Origin: an uncultured Flaviramulus sp.
Lineage (GTDB): Bacteria; Bacteroidota; Bacteroidia; Flavobacteriales; Flavobacteriaceae
Length of the DNA stretch: 64,000 nt
NCBI GenBank assembly: GCA_947501105.1
Contig: CANMUP010000004.1
Coordinates: forward strand, 372,001-436,000
Reading direction: 5' to 3'
Numbering within the stretch: the first letter of the stretch is position 1; each line of letters begins with the position of its first letter. Below the pieces are notes generated by a model, which worked only from the letters and a program-made list of their open reading frames with translations, searched no databases and was not told the origin of the DNA. Below are positions 35,069 to 43,664 of this stretch, piece by piece. The translations under genes were made by a program, and so were the position numbers.

Positions 35069-36070
35069 TTAAACTAGGTAGAAGAATGTAAATACAAATA
35101 CCCAAACTAAATCTACAAAGTGCCAGTATAAACCAACTTTTTCAACCATTTCGTAGTTTTTACGTCTTTCGTAAGTCCCTAATATCACATTAAAGAAAAT
35201 AATGATATTAATAATAACTCCAGAAAATACGTGAAAACCGTGAAAACCAGTTATAAAGAAAAAGAAATCTGCAAACAATGGCGAACCGTACTCGTTTACA
35301 TGTAGGTTAGCACCTTCTACAACAGTTCTACCATTTTCTTTTAAAAGCTTTAATGACTCTCCTCTAGATAAGACTGTTTTTTCACCAGCTTCATTTATAA
35401 TTTGTGTTCTTACTAAAACATTATCATGCGCTTCAAAACCATGAATAACTTCATCAACTGTATAGGTTGGTAATGTTCCTTCTTGTACAAACCACAACCC
35501 GTCTTTTCTACCGTGCTCTGCTCTATATGTTTCTTCAGCAATAGCAAAATCTCTTAATGCTACTCTTTTAAAAACTTGCTCCCCTTCTTTTTCAACATAT
35601 TTCCCAAACTGTAAAATATTACCACCTTTTGTTTGAATGGCACCATAGTCTCCTTTAATAAAAGTATTCCACTCCCAAGCTTGAGAGCCCACAAATATTA
35701 AACCACCGATAATGGTTAAAAACATGTAAATGGTTACTTTGGCTTTATTTAAATGATGGCCAGCATCAACCGCTAATACCATGGTTACAGACGACATGAT
35801 AAGTACAAACGTCATAAAAGCCACATAATACATTGGCGCATCTACACCATGTAAAAATGGAAAGTGAGTAAACACCTCGTCGGCAATTGGCCATGAATCA
35901 ATAAACTTAAATCTTGAAAATCCGTAGGCTGCTAAAAACCCAGAGAACGTTAAAGCATCTGAAACGATGAAAAACCACATCATCATTTTACCATAACTTG
36001 CATTTAACGGTTTATTTCCTCCGCCCCAAGTTTTACCTTCTGTTCCAGTATTTACAACTGTAGTACTCAT
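35069..36070 (-). CDS. cytochrome c oxidase subunit III with large extra domain
   Basis: This 333-residue subunit III has the usual helices (for example WFFIVSDALTFSGFLAAYGF and the last, HFVDLVWVFVFTFFYLV). A ~135-residue soluble insertion spans about residues 118-255, where other subunit III proteins have a short loop. The insertion contains GKYVEKEGEQVFKRVALRDF and TYTVDEVIHGFEAHDNV. The normal ending ITGFHGFHVFSGVI is present. A second, short subunit III follows upstream, so this is the longer of two paralogs. Confidence 0.9.
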   Translation of the reverse strand: MSTTVVNTGTEGKTWGGGNKPLNASYGKMMMWFFIVSDALTFSGFLAAYGFSRFKFIDSWPIADEVFTHFPFLHGVDAPMYYVAFMTFVLIMSSVTMVLAVDAGHHLNKAKVTIYMFLTIIGGLIFVGSQAWEWNTFIKGDYGAIQTKGGNILQFGKYVEKEGEQVFKRVALRDFAIAEETYRAEHGRKDGLWFVQEGTLPTYTVDEVIHGFEAHDNVLVRTQIINEAGEKTVLSRGESLKLLKENGRTVVEGANLHVNEYGSPLFADFFFFITGFHGFHVFSGVIINIIIFFNVILGTYERRKNYEMVEKVGLYWHFVDLVWVFVFTFFYLV

Positions 36071-36098
36071 ATGTAATGGTTGTTATTTAAAAGTTGCA

Positions 36099-36106
36099 CA
36101 AAAATA
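36099..36106 (-). promoter_or_regulatory. candidate -7 element before the large subunit III gene
   Basis: TATTTTTG on the minus strand matches TAnnTTTG about 29 bases before the ATG. The expected -33 position has only TTTT, so the site is weak. It would allow separate control of the 333-residue subunit III and subunit IV genes. Confidence 0.35.
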
Positions 36107-36208
36107 ATCAAATTATCTATGTAATAAAATATCGTTTAAGTAATTTTTAAAATGGTTATAACGCATTATATCTAAAACCTTCTTTTTTCAGAAAAAACCC
36201 TTATAATT

Positions 36209-36790
36209 TTATCCCACAAAAGTTAGTAATAAATAAAGAAATACCCATAGTATACCAACAAAATGCCAAAAGGTAGCTGCCAATTCAAACCCAAGTATTT
36301 TAGTTGCATTATACTTTTGTTTAAAATGATTATAAATTACTACTAAAATGCATATTAGTCCAGCAACAACATGTAAAACATGAAAGAAAGCTATTAAGAA
36401 GATGAAAGAAGCTTTTGGATTACTTATTTCTCCTGTAAATCTATAACCGGATTCTATTAAAGCATTAAATCCTTCAAACTGTAAAAACACAAATAAAATT
36501 CCTAAACAAAATGTTGTTATTATTAATATTGATGTTAATGGTCTATTACCTTTTTTTAATGCTTGTTTTGCCAAAATAAAAGTAATACTACTTACTATAG
36601 CAACAAAAACACTTATTAAGAAAATATTTGGCAATTCTAATTCGTTAGACCAATCTGGTCGTTTCCTACTAATAATTACTGCACTTGTTAGTCCAGCAAA
36701 AGCCATAAATAATGAAATAAGGCTAAACCAAAGCATCATTTTTTTTGCTCGGTTGTTTTTTTCTTCTAAAGTACCTTGAGTTAAATCCAT
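36209..36790 (-). CDS. cytochrome c oxidase subunit III (short paralog)
   Basis: The 193-residue protein has five membrane helices and the subunit III motifs SFIFLIAFFHVLHVVAGLI and ATFWHFVGILWVFLYLLL, where the conserved histidines lie. Its length is typical of subunit III in cbb3/ba3-type accessory sets. It lies two bases downstream of cyoE, so the two share a message. Subunits I and II are not in this window. Confidence 0.92.
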   Translation of the reverse strand: MDLTQGTLEEKNNRAKKMMLWFSLISLFMAFAGLTSAVIISRKRPDWSNELELPNIFLISVFVAIVSSITFILAKQALKKGNRPLTSILIITTFCLGILFVFLQFEGFNALIESGYRFTGEISNPKASFIFLIAFFHVLHVVAGLICILVVIYNHFKQKYNATKILGFELAATFWHFVGILWVFLYLLLTFVG

Positions 36791-36792
36791 AA

Positions 36793-37686
36793 TTATCTAA
36801 TAAATTTATCAATTACATAAACAATTTGTACTAATGATATATAAGATACACTAACTAGCATAAGTTGTCTTGCTGATTTTTCAGTCATTAATTTAAATAA
36901 GCGAATTGCATAATACAGCATCCATAATCCTAAAAGAAATACAATAACTGCTGATACTATTGACAATTCTAATTTACCAGTAAATCCAAATACAGGAATT
37001 ATTGATACTATTAGCGTCCAAATAGTATACATAATGGTTTGTACCGCTGTGCCTTTATCTTGCTTCCCTGTTGGCAACATAAAGAACCCACCTTTTTTAT
37101 AATCTTCAAATAAAAACCAGCCAATCGCCCAAAAATGAGGGAATTGCCAAAAAAACTGTAATGCAAATAAAGTCCCTGGTTCTATACCAAAATCGTCTGT
37201 AGCGGCAACCCAACCCAACATAAACGGAATAGCTCCTGGAATAGCACCAACAAATACAGCTAATGGTGTTTTAGTTTTTAAAGGAGTATAAACACAAGTG
37301 TATAAAAATATTGAAATGGCACCAAACATAGCGGTCTGCTTATTGATGGTGTAAAGTATAATAATGCCTAATAATGTAAAAATAGAGGCAATTATAAAAG
37401 CGGTAGTGACAGACATTCTTCCTCCTGGAATTGGTCTATTTTTAGTACGGCTCATTAAGGCATCTAAATCTTTTTCAATAATTTGATTAAATGCGTTTGA
37501 GGCTCCAACCATAAAATACCCTCCAAAAGCCAGTAAAATTAAAGTTTTAAAGTCTACAGTTTCCGCGCCTAATAAATAACCTGCTAATGAAGAAAAAACA
37601 ACACTTAATGCTAATCGCATTTTTGTGATTTCTTTAAAATCTGAAATTACAGAATGTGTTGCTAATGAAGATTTTGAGTTACTCAA
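36793..37686 (-). CDS. ctaB: heme O synthase (protoheme IX farnesyltransferase)
   Basis: CtaB/CyoE farnesylates heme B to heme O, the precursor of heme A for terminal oxidases. The 297-residue protein has about nine membrane helices and the conserved prenyl-binding motifs NAFNQIIEKDLDALMSRTKNRP (residues ~60-81) and DYKKGGFFMLPTG. The first in-frame start is TTG at 37686; no ATG is available upstream, as an in-frame stop lies just before. It heads the oxidase run and has a good promoter upstream. Confidence 0.94.
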   Translation of the reverse strand: MSNSKSSLATHSVISDFKEITKMRLALSVVFSSLAGYLLGAETVDFKTLILLAFGGYFMVGASNAFNQIIEKDLDALMSRTKNRPIPGGRMSVTTAFIIASIFTLLGIIILYTINKQTAMFGAISIFLYTCVYTPLKTKTPLAVFVGAIPGAIPFMLGWVAATDDFGIEPGTLFALQFFWQFPHFWAIGWFLFEDYKKGGFFMLPTGKQDKGTAVQTIMYTIWTLIVSIIPVFGFTGKLELSIVSAVIVFLLGLWMLYYAIRLFKLMTEKSARQLMLVSVSYISLVQIVYVIDKFIR

Positions 37687-37721
37687 TGTTTCCGTTTCTT
37701 GGTCGCTTTATAATGCGAGTG

Positions 37722-37752
37722 CAAAGATACTTTATTAAAGCAATTTGAGCAA
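37722..37752 (-). promoter_or_regulatory. promoter for ctaB-coxIII operon
   Basis: On the minus strand TTGC (37749-37752), then a 19-base spacer, then TATCTTTG (37722-37729). This fits the Bacteroidota primary-sigma pattern. The TTG start of ctaB follows about 36 bases downstream. Confidence 0.65.
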
Positions 37753-37838
37753 TCCTTTTTAATGGTAAATTTATTTACATCATTAAGCTCTCAATATTTT
37801 GTATTTTTATTGAAAACATAACATAACACATCCTATTT

Positions 37839-38735
37839 ATGAAATCTTTAAAAGCCATTTTTCCTCTTTTTATTTTTTGCTTTTCTTTAATAGCCTGTGC
37901 ACAAAACAACGATGTTGTTATTAAAACCAATAAACTATCTGAGAATATATATATGTTAGAAGGTCAAGGTGGCAATATTGGCATTTCGGTTGGAGATGAT
38001 GGAATTGTTATGATTGATAGCCAGTTTGCACCGTTAACGCCTAAAATTTTAGCAGCCATTAAAGCAATTAGTGATAAGCCTATAAAGTTTTTAATCAATA
38101 CGCATTGGCATCATGATCATGTTGGTGGTAACGAAAATATTAAAAATGAAGGCGCTATTATAGTAGCACATGATAATGTTAGAAAACGTATGAGTGTAGA
38201 TCAGTTTGATAAATACCGAAACAGAACAACCAAAGCTTCACCAACAAAATTGCCATTAGTTTCATTTTCAGATAATATTACGTTTCATATGAATGGTGAA
38301 GATATTATGGTTTTTCATGTAGATAATGCGCATACCGATGGCGATGCTATGATATATTTTACAAATGGTAATGTACTACATATGGGCGATACTTATTTTC
38401 AAGGTAAATATCCATTTATAGATATAGCAACTGGCGGAAGTGTAAACGGCTACATTAATGCTGCAAAACATGCTTTAATGCTAATTGATGATGATACTAA
38501 AGTTATTCCTGGTCATAGAAACCTGTCAAACAAAAAAGAATTAACCGCATATTTAACGATGCTAGAAACTCTAAAAACTCGTGTTTTAGCAGAAATTAAA
38601 AAGGGGAAAACCGAAGAAGAAGTAACAAATAACGAAGCTATAATCAAAGAATACACCGCTCTAAATTATGGCGATTGGTTTATTAAAGATGCGCAAATAC
38701 GTCAAACGTTTTATAGGAGTTTAAAAGAAGAATAA
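37839..38735 (+). CDS. MBL-fold metallo-hydrolase lipoprotein
   Basis: The 298-residue protein is a lipoprotein (Cys20 in SLIACAQ) with a metallo-beta-lactamase fold. The zinc-binding motif HWHHDH at residues 89-94 is complete, with further ligands in NAHTDGDAMIYF, HMGDTYF and IPGHRNLS. The fold is shared with many hydrolases, and class B beta-lactamase activity is not implied. It faces the remB gene convergently, with the conserved noncoding element between them. Confidence 0.88.
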   Translation: MKSLKAIFPLFIFCFSLIACAQNNDVVIKTNKLSENIYMLEGQGGNIGISVGDDGIVMIDSQFAPLTPKILAAIKAISDKPIKFLINTHWHHDHVGGNENIKNEGAIIVAHDNVRKRMSVDQFDKYRNRTTKASPTKLPLVSFSDNITFHMNGEDIMVFHVDNAHTDGDAMIYFTNGNVLHMGDTYFQGKYPFIDIATGGSVNGYINAAKHALMLIDDDTKVIPGHRNLSNKKELTAYLTMLETLKTRVLAEIKKGKTEEEVTNNEAIIKEYTALNYGDWFIKDAQIRQTFYRSLKEE

Positions 38736-38743
38736 GTTAATTT

Positions 38744-38826
38744 GGGCGTTACCCTATCGGGTCGGGCTTTTCACTATATCTTTTTCTCGTGCCTCAAAAA
38801 AGGATGCCGTTACAATCCCTAACGCA
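38744..38826 (-). ncRNA. dispersed ~82-bp structured element, copy 2
   Basis: The reverse complement of this stretch matches 9471-9552 closely: the 5' end TGCGTTA, the core GGCATCCTTTTTTGAGGC, and the 3' end TAACGCCC. The end arms GCGTTA and TAACGC are inverted repeats. Near the 3' end, ACCC-GATA-GGGT forms a clean small hairpin; in copy 1 the equivalent is ACC-CTTGT-GGT, so the pairing is kept while the loop changes. It starts nine bases after the MBL gene stop, again between convergent genes. Confidence 0.6.
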
Positions 38827-38903
38827 CCTATTTGCTATGTATAGTTTCTTTAATTAGTTGATTTAACTTCATTAAAAATTGATGTAGATAAACTAAAAAG
38901 TAG

Positions 38904-38923
38904 ATTCCTGCTTTCGCAGGAAT
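38904..38923. terminator. 8-bp hairpin at the 3' end of remB
   Basis: ATTCCTGC and GCAGGAAT pair perfectly around TTTC, directly downstream of the remB stop on the minus strand. There is no long T-run. Similar hairpins of this type are commonly dispersed in flavobacterial genomes, from memory. It may serve as a terminator or 3' end protector. Confidence 0.55.
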
Positions 38924-38926
38924 TGG

Positions 38927-41026
38927 TTAATTATCAAAATACCAATTAAACAAATCGGTTCTTAGTCCAAAATTAAACCAAACTGTGTTGCTTTTAAACG
39001 TAGAAGTTGTAATGGATTCTGGATTAAAATTTCTGAAACTAATATCAGTAAAGACCTTTAAGTTTGAAGCTGGATTTATTATATATCCCGCTTGTAAATT
39101 ACCATTAAAGGTTTTTGTTTTTATACCTTGGCCAACTTCAACACCTGTATCAAAAGGGCGGTCATTATAATTTTTAAAAATATCTGCGCCATAACTAAAA
39201 TTATCAGTCCCATCATTAAAATCTAAGCCACGAACTCCAAAAATAAGCTTTGCATCGGCAAACCATCGTTTGTAATGATATCGACCAATTAATATAGCTT
39301 CACTAAAATTCGCGCCCCATAAATGCGCCATAGATTGGTTGTTGTGCCCGTAATTTGTCGCAATTGTGTTATGCGAATACGTATAAGGTCTTATCCTATT
39401 GTATTCAAACTGAAGCATTAAATTATTAACCTTAAAAGCATTAAAATATTTAACGCCTATTTGGTAGCCATATTTGTTTTTCCAACTTTTTTCTCCGCCT
39501 TTAATATCACTTAGCGAAAATTCATCTAAAACAAATTGACTATAAATATTTACATTATCGTTCCATTTATATTTTGCTGATGCTCCAATAATAGCATTTC
39601 CTGCATCTTGCCCTGTTTCAAATTCGATGGCTCTGTAAAATATTATGGGGTTTAAATAGTTTACATCAAAACCTCTATCATTTGAATTCGTCCAAATAAC
39701 CGATTCAAACAAACCTAAATTAAATCTTTTAGAAACATTCCAACTTAAGTAGTGATTGGCCATGTATTTGGTTAAAAACGCTCCGTCTTCAGTAACTTCT
39801 GGTCTTACGTCTCTTAACCACATCCAGGTATTGGTGTATTTTATTTTCCAAAATTTAGTGTTCAATTTCAAAAACGGATGTGGACTCGCTACATCGCTTA
39901 ATAATAAAGATCGATACCCGTCACCAATAAAGTTTTTACCATGCCCAAACTGAATATTTATAAATTTTGCTGGTGCGTATGACAAATACGCTTCGGCAAC
40001 AGGATAATCATACGAATCGCTTTTAAAACGTTTTGCAATACCGCGTCCAGGAATAATTGCTGGGTCTGGACCAAAGGCTTTTAAACTTTCGGCATATTGA
40101 TTAACGTATTGTGCAAAACGTCCTTGGCTTTCAAAAACGGATGCATAAAAATTCAACTTTTTACCTAAACCTCCTTGAACCAAGAATCCTCGGGTGCTAT
40201 TATAGGTTGAGCTAAACTCAGCATCAGTATCCTTACCTACTTCTAAATCGAAAATAGGGTCGATAGTAAACCAATAATCTTTTCCTTGCAATTGTACTAA
40301 ATGTTCATTCCAAAGTTTTCTTCCAGCCCAAGTATCGGTTTCTTTTTTAAGTTTTTCCTTTTCGGCTTTAAAATCGTAATATTTTGAAACCTCTTCATAA
40401 ACAAATGGTTTTGACGCGGTATGACTATTGGTTCCAATCAAATTCATTTGCCTGTCAAATTTTGAATAATCGCTATGCGTAAAAGGAATATTTAACTGAC
40501 TTGTATAGCCTTTGCTTTCAAACGCTTTTAAACTTGCATTTACACTATCAAATTCTGTTTTTGCTGCGGCTTCTAATTTAGAAATGGCGTTAACCTTTAT
40601 GACATTTTTAGAAACGATTGATTGGTTTATTAATGGTATTTTTATGGAAACCGAGTATTGTTTATAGGTTGTTCTCCCATTATAAGTTGCTGGTTTTACT
40701 TTTGGAAAAAGTTCAAAAACCCTTTTTGTTTCATCTTTCAATTCGTTATAAATAGCATCAACATAAACTACCTTAAATAGACCTGTTGTATCTACTTCAA
40801 AAAGCACTGCAACTTCCCCTTTATAATTTTCATCTAACGCTTTTTGTGGCACTTTAAAGTTCTCGTAAATATGCGTGAATATATTTCTATCAAAACACTG
40901 TTGTAATGAATCAATCTCTACAAGTTCGCAATTAGGGAAAACTGGAGGTTTTTCATATAGAAAAGTATCTTGCGCGTATATATTATATTGAACTAAAAGT
41001 AGAAATAGGACAACGAATCTCTTCAT
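38927..41026 (-). CDS. remB: gliding motility protein RemB
   Basis: RemB is an outer-membrane protein needed for normal gliding on some surfaces in Flavobacterium johnsoniae. The 699-residue protein has a signal peptide (cleavage near YAQ). A ~110-residue N-terminal domain follows, matching TonB C-terminal domains (PPVFPNCE, VLFEVDTTGLFKVVYVDA, ELFPKVKPATYNGRT). The rest is a Wzi-like outer-membrane barrel (GHGKNFIGDGYRSLLLSD, LAYAPAKFINIQFG-like stretches) ending in WFNFGLRTDLFNWYFDN. It is in a minus-strand row with two TonB genes. Confidence 0.85.
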   Translation of the reverse strand: MKRFVVLFLLLVQYNIYAQDTFLYEKPPVFPNCELVEIDSLQQCFDRNIFTHIYENFKVPQKALDENYKGEVAVLFEVDTTGLFKVVYVDAIYNELKDETKRVFELFPKVKPATYNGRTTYKQYSVSIKIPLINQSIVSKNVIKVNAISKLEAAAKTEFDSVNASLKAFESKGYTSQLNIPFTHSDYSKFDRQMNLIGTNSHTASKPFVYEEVSKYYDFKAEKEKLKKETDTWAGRKLWNEHLVQLQGKDYWFTIDPIFDLEVGKDTDAEFSSTYNSTRGFLVQGGLGKKLNFYASVFESQGRFAQYVNQYAESLKAFGPDPAIIPGRGIAKRFKSDSYDYPVAEAYLSYAPAKFINIQFGHGKNFIGDGYRSLLLSDVASPHPFLKLNTKFWKIKYTNTWMWLRDVRPEVTEDGAFLTKYMANHYLSWNVSKRFNLGLFESVIWTNSNDRGFDVNYLNPIIFYRAIEFETGQDAGNAIIGASAKYKWNDNVNIYSQFVLDEFSLSDIKGGEKSWKNKYGYQIGVKYFNAFKVNNLMLQFEYNRIRPYTYSHNTIATNYGHNNQSMAHLWGANFSEAILIGRYHYKRWFADAKLIFGVRGLDFNDGTDNFSYGADIFKNYNDRPFDTGVEVGQGIKTKTFNGNLQAGYIINPASNLKVFTDISFRNFNPESITTSTFKSNTVWFNFGLRTDLFNWYFDN

Positions 41027-41090
41027 AAAATTTAATAAGAATTGATTTTGAGCAGAAAGATACTATATTTTTGATAATACATCTATTAAA

Positions 41091-41121
41091 AAACCGCTAT
41101 CAATTTAATTGATAACGGTTT
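41091..41121 (-). terminator. intrinsic terminator after the first tonB gene
   Basis: AAACCG and TATCAAT on one arm pair with ATTGATA and CGGTTT on the other, with one C-A mismatch and a three-base loop. The T-rich end on the minus strand lies before remB, so remB is probably transcribed separately. Confidence 0.75.
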
Positions 41122-41146
41122 TAAATGCTTTAAATTACAAAGCTCT

Positions 41147-41932
41147 TTATTGTACTTTAAATTTAATAGGTAACGTATAAATAACACCTACATTTTTATC
41201 ATTTTGCTTACCTGGTGTCATTTCAGGCATTAAATTAATAACTCGAATTGCTTCATCTTCTAATTTTGGATGTGGAGCTCTAGTTTTAATATTATTTACT
41301 TTACCAGTTTTATCAATAGTAAATTGTACATCAATTTTCTGCATGCCTGATAAACCGTAATTTGAAGCAATATCATCTCCATGAAATTTTCGCTGAATAA
41401 GTTTTGCTATTTTTTTAGACATACATTTTTTTCTCTCATTATTATTTTTTGCTTTTTCGCACCCTGGATAGATAGGTGCGTTTTGTATAAAAGCAATAGG
41501 AACTGGCACATCATCTATAATATCAATAACATCAATATCTCCTGGATCAATTGGAGGGTTAACATCATCTGATGGCTTTTCAGTTGGCTCATCAAACGGG
41601 TTGACCAGAATATCATCTGGAACTTCTACGAAGTCATTAGATGGTTTACTCTGCTTTTGCTTTACTGGCTCATCGAAAGTTGGTTTCACCGTCTTAATTA
41701 AGGGTACATCAATATAAGTTGGTCCTTCTATAGCTGGCAAATCTGCATACTTATCAATAGTAGTTTCAAACTTCATTTCAAACAAGCCATAGGTTCCCAA
41801 CAAACACACAATTAACCCAATCTGAAAGTAAAGAGTCGAGTTTTTTTGTAAATTTGCATCATGCTTTTGTGATTTTTTCACGATTTGCTCATTTTGCCGA
41901 ATGAGTTCGTGAGTTTTTTTTGGATTACTCAT
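41147..41932 (-). CDS. energy transducer TonB (261 aa)
   Basis: TonB couples the inner-membrane proton gradient to outer-membrane receptors. The 261-residue protein has one membrane helix near residues 30-48, a long linker rich in Pro, Asp and Lys (VKPTFDEPVKQKQSKPSNDF), then a C-terminal TonB_C domain with the local motif IYPGCEKAKNNNERKKCMSKKI and FTIDKTGKVNNIKTRAPHP. The Cys pair (PGCE and KKC) is typical of Bacteroidota TonB. It is one of three TonB-C-bearing genes in a row. Confidence 0.93.
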   Translation of the reverse strand: MSNPKKTHELIRQNEQIVKKSQKHDANLQKNSTLYFQIGLIVCLLGTYGLFEMKFETTIDKYADLPAIEGPTYIDVPLIKTVKPTFDEPVKQKQSKPSNDFVEVPDDILVNPFDEPTEKPSDDVNPPIDPGDIDVIDIIDDVPVPIAFIQNAPIYPGCEKAKNNNERKKCMSKKIAKLIQRKFHGDDIASNYGLSGMQKIDVQFTIDKTGKVNNIKTRAPHPKLEDEAIRVINLMPEMTPGKQNDKNVGVIYTLPIKFKVQ

Positions 41933-41991
41933 AATAATTATAGTTTATATGTTAATATTATGATAAAATCACAATAAGCATACCAAAAAAG

Positions 41992-42022
41992 AAATCCCGT
42001 TACAAAATTTGTAACGGGATTT
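41992..42022 (-). terminator. strong intrinsic terminator after the second tonB gene
   Basis: AAATCCCGTTAC (41992-42003) is the exact reverse complement of GTAACGGGATTT (42011-42022), with A-T pairs closing the loop. It lies between the two tonB genes, so each is likely transcribed from its own promoter. Confidence 0.85.
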
Positions 42023-42060
42023 TAAATTATTTGAATTCCTGTATTTACAGGGCTAAATAT

Positions 42061-42780
42061 TTAATCTTGTACTTGAAAAATAATTGGTAAAGAATATGGA
42101 ACAGTTACGGCTTTACCACGTTGCTTTCCTGGTTTCATTTTTGGTAACATTTTAATAACACGTTTAGCTTCTTTTTCTAAACCTGGATGTGGTGCTCTTG
42201 CACGCACACCTATAATATTACCTGTTTTATCAATTTTAAAAATAACATTAATACGTTGTCTCCCCGATAAACCTAAATCTCCAGCTAAATCTGTATTAAA
42301 CTTTCTGTTTACAAATTTTGCAATCTTATCAGACATACATTTTTTCTTAGCAGCATTGTTACCTTTTTCGCAACCAGGAAAAACTGGTACGTTTTCAATA
42401 ACTGCAAAAGGGACTTCTATATCTTCTTCTACTTCTTCAACTTCTACTTCTTCAACCTCAACAATTTCAGTTTCTTGATCAGCTTCAGTTGATTCTATTA
42501 CTGTTTCTTCTACCTCTTCTTCGTCCTCTACTACCTCAATAACTTCTGGAGCTGCTGGTGGCGGTGGCGGTGGCGGTGGCGTTACAATTTGTTCTGTAAG
42601 TGGAATTTCCTCATCATCAAGTTCATCTAAATTCAATTGACCTGCTGCATAGTCAGATTTATCATACGTTTTGTAATTAATCGCATAATTTGTTAAAAAA
42701 AGCATTAAGGCTAAGCCAATTGCAAAGTAAAGAGAACTGTTACGCCCTACATTTGCTTTAGGATTTTTTTTAGGTTCCAT
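42061..42780 (-). CDS. energy transducer TonB (239 aa) with proline run and acidic linker
   Basis: This 239-residue TonB has a membrane helix at about residues 15-31. A run of eight prolines follows (residues ~62-69), coded by a hexanucleotide repeat at 42557-42580, then an acidic linker with repeated VEEVEVEEVEED units and a C-terminal TonB_C domain with VPVFPGCEKGNNAAKKKCMS and IFKIDKTGNIIGVRARAPHP. It is very similar to its neighbour and to the N-terminal domain of RemB. It shows no Lys-Pro-rich linker as in classic TonB. Confidence 0.93.
   Translation of the reverse strand: MEPKKNPKANVGRNSSLYFAIGLALMLFLTNYAINYKTYDKSDYAAGQLNLDELDDEEIPLTEQIVTPPPPPPPPAAPEVIEVVEDEEEVEETVIESTEADQETEIVEVEEVEVEEVEEDIEVPFAVIENVPVFPGCEKGNNAAKKKCMSDKIAKFVNRKFNTDLAGDLGLSGRQRINVIFKIDKTGNIIGVRARAPHPGLEKEAKRVIKMLPKMKPGKQRGKAVTVPYSLPIIFQVQD
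42557..42580. repeat. hexanucleotide tandem repeat (GGTGGC)4 in tonB
   Basis: Four perfect GGTGGC units code for the Pro-Pro run of the TonB linker. Slippage would add or remove two prolines per unit without changing the frame, so linker length may vary between strains. Confidence 0.85.
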
Positions 42781-42839
42781 AATTTAATTGTTTTTGAAGA
42801 TTGCTAAAATAACCATTTATTTGTCAAAAAAGCAAGCGT

Positions 42840-43217
42840 TTATAAATTTTTAATATGTGTTTTTTTGTTAATTAACAGTATTATTACAGTAATTAACACT
42901 CCCAAAGTATTCGCTATAGCATCATAAACATCGGTATGTCTTGATGTAGTAGCACTTCCTTGTAATATCTCAATTATTATACCAAAAGCTATTGAAAATA
43001 TAGCAGCATAAATTATTGCCTTAGTTTTTTTGTATTTAAACTTAAAAAAAAATGTGTTAACCCATAAAAAGGCTAACACACTATATACTAAAAAATGAAA
43101 TATTTTATCGGCAAAAGATATACCTGCGTTTGGTAAATTATTAATTTTAATCAAACTTACTGCCGCCAAAGCAACCGAATAAAGTACCGCAATTATAAAC
43201 GCATATTTTTTAAGCAC
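42840..43217 (-). CDS. VanZ-family membrane protein
   Basis: The 125-residue protein has four membrane helices with the VanZ-type signature [19 protein letters not shown] and the acidic stretch [27 protein letters not shown]. VanZ proteins are associated with glycopeptide resistance and cell-wall functions, but their role is mostly unknown. The only in-frame start is GTG at 43217, overlapping the gcvH stop by 8 bases, so translation is coupled to gcvH. Confidence 0.85.
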   Translation of the reverse strand: MLKKYAFIIAVLYSVALAAVSLIKINNLPNAGISFADKIFHFLVYSVLAFLWVNTFFFKFKYKKTKAIIYAAIFSIAFGIIIEILQGSATTSRHTDVYDAIANTLGVLITVIILLINKKTHIKNL

Positions 43218-43590
43218 CTACCAGTGCTTTATAATCATCTGCAGACATAAGACTTTCTGTTTGGGAAAGATCTGAACACTTAAGCTTAATCATCCAACCA
43301 TCACCATAAGGATCACTATTTACTTTTTCTGGCTCGTCTTCTAAAGCTTCATTAAACTCAATAATTTCACCAGATAGCGGTAAAAACAAATCCGATACTG
43401 TTTTTACAGCTTCAACGGTTCCGAAAACTTCTTCTATATCAAGTGTTTCATCAACAGTTTCAACTTCAACATACACAATGTCTCCTAATTCGCTTTGTGC
43501 AAAATCTGTAATACCAATTGTTGCAACGTCGCCCTCAATACTAATCCACTCGTGGTCCTTAGTATATTTTAATTCTGATGGAATGTTCAT
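43210..43590 (-). CDS. gcvH: glycine cleavage system protein H
   Basis: GcvH carries the lipoyl arm between the P, T and L proteins of the glycine-cleavage system. The 126-residue protein has the normal length and the lipoyl-lysine Lys63 in EAVKTVSD, with the [20 protein letters not shown] hairpin after it. It is preceded by a well-formed promoter. Other gcv genes are not in this window. Confidence 0.96.
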   Translation of the reverse strand: MNIPSELKYTKDHEWISIEGDVATIGITDFAQSELGDIVYVEVETVDETLDIEEVFGTVEAVKTVSDLFLPLSGEIIEFNEALEDEPEKVNSDPYGDGWMIKLKCSDLSQTESLMSADDYKALVGA

Positions 43591-43622
43591 TATAATAATT
43601 TAAGTTTGTTTGTTTATTTTGA

Positions 43623-43653
43623 CAAATGTATTTATTCAAATTTTAATTTCAAA
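43623..43653 (-). promoter_or_regulatory. consensus Bacteroidota promoter for gcvH
   Basis: On the minus strand, TTTG (43650-43653) is followed by exactly 19 bases and then TACATTTG (43623-43630), matching TTTG-N19-TAnnTTTG. The gcvH ATG is about 33 bases downstream. It is the clearest primary-sigma promoter in the window. Confidence 0.75.
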
Positions 43654-43664
43654 TAGATTGCTCG

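Noticed and set aside
41147-42780. Possibility that the two tonB genes are a recent duplication by a mobile element
   Set aside because: No insertion-sequence ends or transposase are present, and the linkers differ strongly, so an older duplication is more likely.
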